A stretch of DNA of 64,000 nucleotides, from contig JADJRH010000001.1 of NCBI GenBank assembly GCA_016712345.1, positions 3,100,001 through 3,164,000 of the forward strand, in the 5' to 3' direction. This document shows positions 60,149-64,000 of this stretch, one piece after another. This DNA is from Polyangiaceae bacterium. GTDB taxonomy: Bacteria; Myxococcota_A; Polyangia; Polyangiales; Polyangiaceae. A model generated the notes under the pieces. The model was not told the DNA's origin and ran no database searches. It saw only the letters and a list, made by a program, of their open reading frames with translations. How positions within the stretch are numbered: position 1 is the first letter of the stretch; each line of letters begins with the position of its first letter. The position numbers and the translations under genes are program-made.

Positions 60149-62263
60149 TCAGATCTTTTTCGGTTCAGGTTTTTCTTCTTTTTTCGGCTCAAGACTCAAC
60201 TCGGCAACACCGTCTTGAAACTTGATTTTGGCGACCATCAGCTTTTCTTGTTCACCCACCAAGTCAACAGTTGCTTTTGACAGTTTCTCACTCACCTCGT
60301 CGAGCTTTTTTTCAAGGCTTTGCATGAGCGGACCCGCCGTTTTTACAGCCTTCAAACTCACGAGTTGAGCATGCAACTCATCCATCCTTGCGCGGTACTC
60401 TTCCATCTGTTCGCGCATGGTGGTGATCTTTTGCTCAATATTGCCAATTTCGCGCTGAATTTTGAGCAAATCGTCCACTTTGCTCTTGAGCGGACCTTCT
60501 GTGGCACTTTGCGAAAGGTACGCAACAACCATGTCCATACCCACGTTGGACCGAATGTCCTGGGACTTGAAGAGCGGTGTTACCTCTTCAATCGTGAGTT
60601 CTTTTTTGGACCGGGCGTCGATTTCAACTTTGATAAGGTAGGCCGAACCGAGTTTTTCTTTGGCGTCGGCCGGCTTGGACAAAGTGTACCCTTCAGGCAC
60701 CGTGTGTCTCACGTAGACGGTTGTTTTGTCGGCTGTGCGATTGTGAAGCGTGAGAGTTGTGCGCCGGGTATGTTGCACTTCGCTCGAAAAAATTCCCCGT
60801 TGAACCGTGATGATTTTGGCGATTTTATCAACCGAGTCTTCTTTGGTTTCTACCAAAACCTGACGGTCAAGTGCGAACGGTATAAACGCAATGCTTCGGG
60901 CGGGAATGGGTTCACTCAACCCTTCACCGATAAACTTACCCTGTCCAAAAACGGTCACCGGCCCACTTTCGAGGGCTGAATCGGTGGGGTTTTTAATGCG
61001 CACCGCATTAAACGGAAAGTTCTTGTTTCCGCGCGCACTTTCAGGATCGTAGTAATAAACCACTTCCCCGTCGGTTTGCGTTTTGAGGATAGACACCATG
61101 GCCGACGTTCCGCGCGCCACGGTCATGGCAGTGGTAGACTCAAAATGTGACGTGCCAATAGGCTCGGTTCCAGCACCTTTGGTGACCGGTTGAACCACTT
61201 GAGTGGACGGAGCGGCCGGAGCTTCCACAACGCGTACACCGGCAGATTGGCCTTGTTTAAAGCCGTTTCCAACAGCAACCACCTTGTTTGGATCCAACCC
61301 CGCGCGAACAAGCTGTTCGCGAGCGCGATTGGCGCGTTCAAGCGAAGCGCTCACTTTGTCGGAGTCGTTTGCGTCGGCCCAACCTTCCACAACGATTTGG
61401 TTGCTGGAGGCCTTGAGTTGACGAGCCATGTTTTCAAGCGGATTGGGCGGAGGCGGCGGCGCTACTGGCATTGAAGTGGCAGCCCCCTTTCCACCGGTGC
61501 GCGTTGCTCCTGTGGTGGGTACTTTCTTGGCAACATCAAAGTTGCCCGCAGAGGGCTTGTCGGCATAAGCCACTTTTTCCTCGCGCTTTAGCGCCTCATC
61601 GCCCAGTTCCATAACGAAGCGCGGAGCCTGACTGGGCCCCTGACTGGCTCCGTAGGTGGCTCCTCCCGTGGGTGGCGCGAGAGCAAATTGATCGTTGGTT
61701 TGCAGGGTTTCGCGCTGCACAAGACGCACACTTCGCAGATCAAACCTGAACGAGAGTGCCGAAGACGATCCAACACCGAGTTTGACGTTTTTCCAGTCTT
61801 CACCCGACGTATTGTCCACAATGGCCCACGCCTGGAGGCTCACTTTGCCCTTGTCTTCAAGCGAAATACGGTAGCTCGGCTTCCACGACGGGCTCTCTGT
61901 AACATATGTAAGAATCACCCCATTTACCGCCGTGGGGGGCAGTTTGATCTTCATATCAATCAACCCCGTTTCAGGGTTGCTCTGCCTTGTTGGATATGAA
62001 ATTGGGGCGGGCTCGCCGGTTTTAGCGTCGGTCACAGTGAGCGATTTGAGAAAGTCGTCGACCTTGTCGGCGGGGACCGAGAGATTGAGCGTTTCACCCG
62101 GAACCGAGGCAGTGCGTTCAAAATACGCAATGCCATTTCGATAAACGACAACGCGGCCCAGCGTTGTATCGGTGTGTACATAACTGGATTCAGCCGCACA
62201 GCCGCTTAAAAGCAGGAGGGCGGTTGAAGAAAACAGGGCGGTTGCAAAGAGCGGGTTGCGCAT
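60149..62263 (-). CDS. DUF4139 lipoprotein with an OmpA-like insert
   Basis: The 704-residue product has a lipoprotein signal (FSSTALLLLSGC, lipid Cys ~22). DUF4139 features appear in two parts: residues ~30-170 (VVVYRNGIAYFERTASVPG, WKPSYRISLEDKGKVSLQAW) and ~390-560 (FPFNAVRIKNPT, SIAFIPFALDRQVLV, TLTLHNRTADKTTVYVRHTV). Between them (~275-330) sits an OmpA/MotB-like peptidoglycan-binding segment (IVVEGWADANDSDKVSASLERANRAREQL, in parts VEGWADANDS, ERANRAREQL), normally a C-terminal domain. A C-terminal coiled coil (~590-690, QREIGNIEQKITTMREQMEE) ends Lys/Pro-rich. The fusion suggests a link between the outer membrane and peptidoglycan. It converges on the phosphatase gene (21-bp gap). Confidence 0.85.
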   Translation of the reverse strand: MRNPLFATALFSSTALLLLSGCAAESSYVHTDTTLGRVVVYRNGIAYFERTASVPGETLNLSVPADKVDDFLKSLTVTDAKTGEPAPISYPTRQSNPETGLIDMKIKLPPTAVNGVILTYVTESPSWKPSYRISLEDKGKVSLQAWAIVDNTSGEDWKNVKLGVGSSSALSFRFDLRSVRLVQRETLQTNDQFALAPPTGGATYGASQGPSQAPRFVMELGDEALKREEKVAYADKPSAGNFDVAKKVPTTGATRTGGKGAATSMPVAPPPPPNPLENMARQLKASSNQIVVEGWADANDSDKVSASLERANRAREQLVRAGLDPNKVVAVGNGFKQGQSAGVRVVEAPAAPSTQVVQPVTKGAGTEPIGTSHFESTTAMTVARGTSAMVSILKTQTDGEVVYYYDPESARGNKNFPFNAVRIKNPTDSALESGPVTVFGQGKFIGEGLSEPIPARSIAFIPFALDRQVLVETKEDSVDKIAKIITVQRGIFSSEVQHTRRTTLTLHNRTADKTTVYVRHTVPEGYTLSKPADAKEKLGSAYLIKVEIDARSKKELTIEEVTPLFKSQDIRSNVGMDMVVAYLSQSATEGPLKSKVDDLLKIQREIGNIEQKITTMREQMEEYRARMDELHAQLVSLKAVKTAGPLMQSLEKKLDEVSEKLSKATVDLVGEQEKLMVAKIKFQDGVAELSLEPKKEEKPEPKKI

Positions 62264-62521
62264 AATGGGCCCGTTGGTGTTGAGGGGGCGGTGGCCCCGA
62301 AATAGCAGTCGGCACGCGATTACGCACCGGCGAGGCGAAACTTACACCGAATGGCACGAAAGCGGCGAATGATCTCACCCACTCTCGCTTCTCGACCTTG
62401 AGAGCGCTTCCAAATAACACGTTTGTCGAAGCGCTTTCGGCAGCGATCTTTGTTTCTCGTTCGGCGCTGCCAAGGGGCCAATAGGCATTGGCGGCGGCGC
62501 GCTGTATGCTCGCATCTTCGC

Positions 62522-64000
62522 ATGCGCAGCGAGCGGGTATTTACCAATATGACGTGCAGTCAAAACTGTACGTATTGCACGAGCCGGGCAACTGCCGAGG
62601 TGCGGTCGTTCGTAACGCCGGCCGCGGTGCACGCCCGCATTGACGACGCGTTGTCAAAGGGCGCCACTGAAATTGTTTTAACTGGGGGTGAGCCCACACT
62701 GCGGCGCGACTTGGGCGCATTGATTCAATACGCACGCAGCAAGGGCGCCGGAAGCGTCGTTATTGAAACTAATGCTACCGGGGTTGAAGCCGAAACAGCG
62801 CGAAAATGGGCTCTTGCGGGCCTTTCCACAGCGCGGGTAAACCTCGCCGGCCCCGACGCCAGACTGGATGTCATTACGCGGGATCCGGGTGGATTTGAGC
62901 GTGCCGAAAGAGGCATTGTTCACCTGCTCAACGCCGGTATCCCTGTTGAATTTCTGTGCGTGGCAGTTCAAAGCACCTTGCCTTTTCTTGCTGAAATTCC
63001 CGCGGCAATTGGGCGCATTTTGCAAAATGGGGCCATCACGCGCGCTCCGACACAACCCACCACCTGTTGGTTGTCGGTCCCAGTTCAAAGCCCCAATGTC
63101 AATGAACTCTGCCGCTATGAAGATGTGGTGTCACCGTTGCTCGCCTTTGAAAAAGCGGCACGAGCAATGGGATTTCCTGTAAAACTTGTGCCTTCGGCCA
63201 GTCCACCTCCGTGCGTGTTTCCCGAACGTGGGCGGCCGACACATTTGTTTTCGCTCACGGCAGGCGGGCGCAAGAGAGAAGAATACACAGAGTTTTCGGC
63301 GTGTGCAAACTGCCATGTTCGTGACCGATGTCCGGGTATTTCACGCGAGTATTTAGCCCGATTTGGTCCGCCCGACGCCCATCCGGTAAAAGACGATCGC
63401 ACGCGCAGGAGACTCTCACTCATCTCCACCGTTGAAGAACAGGTTCGGCGTGAACTTGTCACTCCCAATCGCTATCGCGATTCAATGGAACGCGATCTGG
63501 ATGAAGCAATCATTCGAGTGAATTTTCATTGCAATCAATCGTGCCGCTTTTGTTTTGTGAGCACGCATTTGCCTGAAGCGGGCGACATTGCGGTTCGCAC
63601 GGCTATTGTTGAAGCCGCCGAACGAGGTGAAAAGATCACACTTTCAGGGGGCGAACCCACGCTCAATTCAAGCCTTGTCGACTACGTGCGCCTCGCAAAA
63701 ACACATTCCAAATTGCCTGTTTTGCTTCAAACAAATGCCATTAAGCTCGACGATGAACAGTTGACAAATAGGCTCGTAGAAGCCGGCTTGGACGAGGCCT
63801 TTATCTCATTGCATGGAACAACCGCGGAGATCTCTGACAAGGTAACCAATGCGCCGGGAACATTTGTTCGAACGGTGGTGGGAATTGATAACCTTTACAG
63901 GACAGGCAAAGTTCGCATTGTATTAAACTTTGTTATCTGCCAATCCAATGCTTCAAACCTTCCCGAATATGTGCGCTTTGTTGCCCGCAGGTGGCCAAAA
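62522..64000 (+). CDS. Tandem radical-SAM protein (two radical-SAM domains), truncated by the window end
   Basis: An uninterrupted 493-codon frame runs from ATG 62522 to the last base with no stop. The first radical-SAM domain has CSQNCTYC (residues 12-19, CX3CX2C, which binds the 4Fe-4S cluster and SAM) and LTGGEPTLRRDLGALIQYA (~52). After its barrel comes a SPASM-like cysteine set, CANCHVRDRCPG (~256). A second complete start follows: CNQSCRFC (~337-344) with LSGGEPTLNSSLVDYV (~377), LLQTNAIKL and SLHGTTAEISDKV, then the frame continues off the edge. Both domains keep all three cluster cysteines. Radical-SAM/SPASM enzymes usually modify peptides or proteins. Start choice is uncertain because no ribosome binding site is visible. 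Confidence 0.93.
   Translation, partial: MRSERVFTNMTCSQNCTYCTSRATAEVRSFVTPAAVHARIDDALSKGATEIVLTGGEPTLRRDLGALIQYARSKGAGSVVIETNATGVEAETARKWALAGLSTARVNLAGPDARLDVITRDPGGFERAERGIVHLLNAGIPVEFLCVAVQSTLPFLAEIPAAIGRILQNGAITRAPTQPTTCWLSVPVQSPNVNELCRYEDVVSPLLAFEKAARAMGFPVKLVPSASPPPCVFPERGRPTHLFSLTAGGRKREEYTEFSACANCHVRDRCPGISREYLARFGPPDAHPVKDDRTRRRLSLISTVEEQVRRELVTPNRYRDSMERDLDEAIIRVNFHCNQSCRFCFVSTHLPEAGDIAVRTAIVEAAERGEKITLSGGEPTLNSSLVDYVRLAKTHSKLPVLLQTNAIKLDDEQLTNRLVEAGLDEAFISLHGTTAEISDKVTNAPGTFVRTVVGIDNLYRTGKVRIVLNFVICQSNASNLPEYVRFVARRWPK

Overview
The window looks like chromosomal DNA of a Gram-negative myxobacterium (Myxococcota, most likely the Polyangia side). This is inferred from two Hanks-type Ser/Thr kinases, one fused to a cyclic-nucleotide-binding domain; many large lipoproteins with Gly/Ser/Thr-rich linkers; a type VI secretion locus; a MoxR/coiled-coil/ABC envelope operon; and a GC content that looks like the high fifties. 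There is no rRNA, tRNA, CRISPR array, phage or recognisable transposase. Both ends are cut: a membrane TPR-like gene runs off the left edge, and a large tandem radical-SAM gene runs off the right edge.

Layout. 1-8.3 kb: partial membrane protein, nuoABCD (minus strand, overlapping genes), a divergent UppP/BacA-like protein, manC and a DinG-type helicase. 8.3-9.8 kb: a gene-free island of three unrelated tandem repeats (94-bp, 22-bp and 243-bp units). 9.8-21.9 kb: a minus-strand type VI secretion locus read tssJ-K-L-M-tagF-A, then after a 369-bp gap tssB-C; tssE, F, G, H, hcp and vgrG are not in the window. A GGDEF/EAL protein is divergent from it (to 24.0 kb). 24.2-26.2 kb: rpsB-tsf with hairpins before and between the genes. 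26.7-33.2 kb: a kinase with a partner TPR membrane protein, then divergently a Cys-rich lipoprotein, an unknown gene, a free cNMP-binding protein and a kinase-cNMP-binding fusion. 33.2-38.1 kb: a GTGTACGCA array, a strong terminator, a frame-broken M16 peptidase, a PpiD-like foldase, an unknown gene and a cluster of palindromes. 38.1-48 kb: DUF4282 protein, three copies of a ~305-bp repeat, and four envelope lipoproteins. 48-56.1 kb: a five-gene operon (coiled-coil membrane protein, MoxR ATPase, large membrane protein, ABC ATPase, ABC permease). 56.2-64 kb: a polytopic membrane protein, an acyl-CoA dehydrogenase, a membrane-anchored dual-specificity phosphatase, a DUF4139 lipoprotein with an OmpA-like insert, and the tandem radical-SAM gene.

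Two signals run across genes. The palindromic octamer GTGTACAC occurs at least 20 times where about one is expected, with many GTGTACGC/GTGTACTC relatives, and these sometimes cluster in gaps between genes. Intergenic repeats are unusually varied, with at least six separate families, none carrying a transposase. The best candidates for new biology are the tandem radical-SAM protein, the GTGTAC-motif system, the kinase/cNMP-binding pair, and the three-way-junction palindrome that begins inside a stop codon at 37489.
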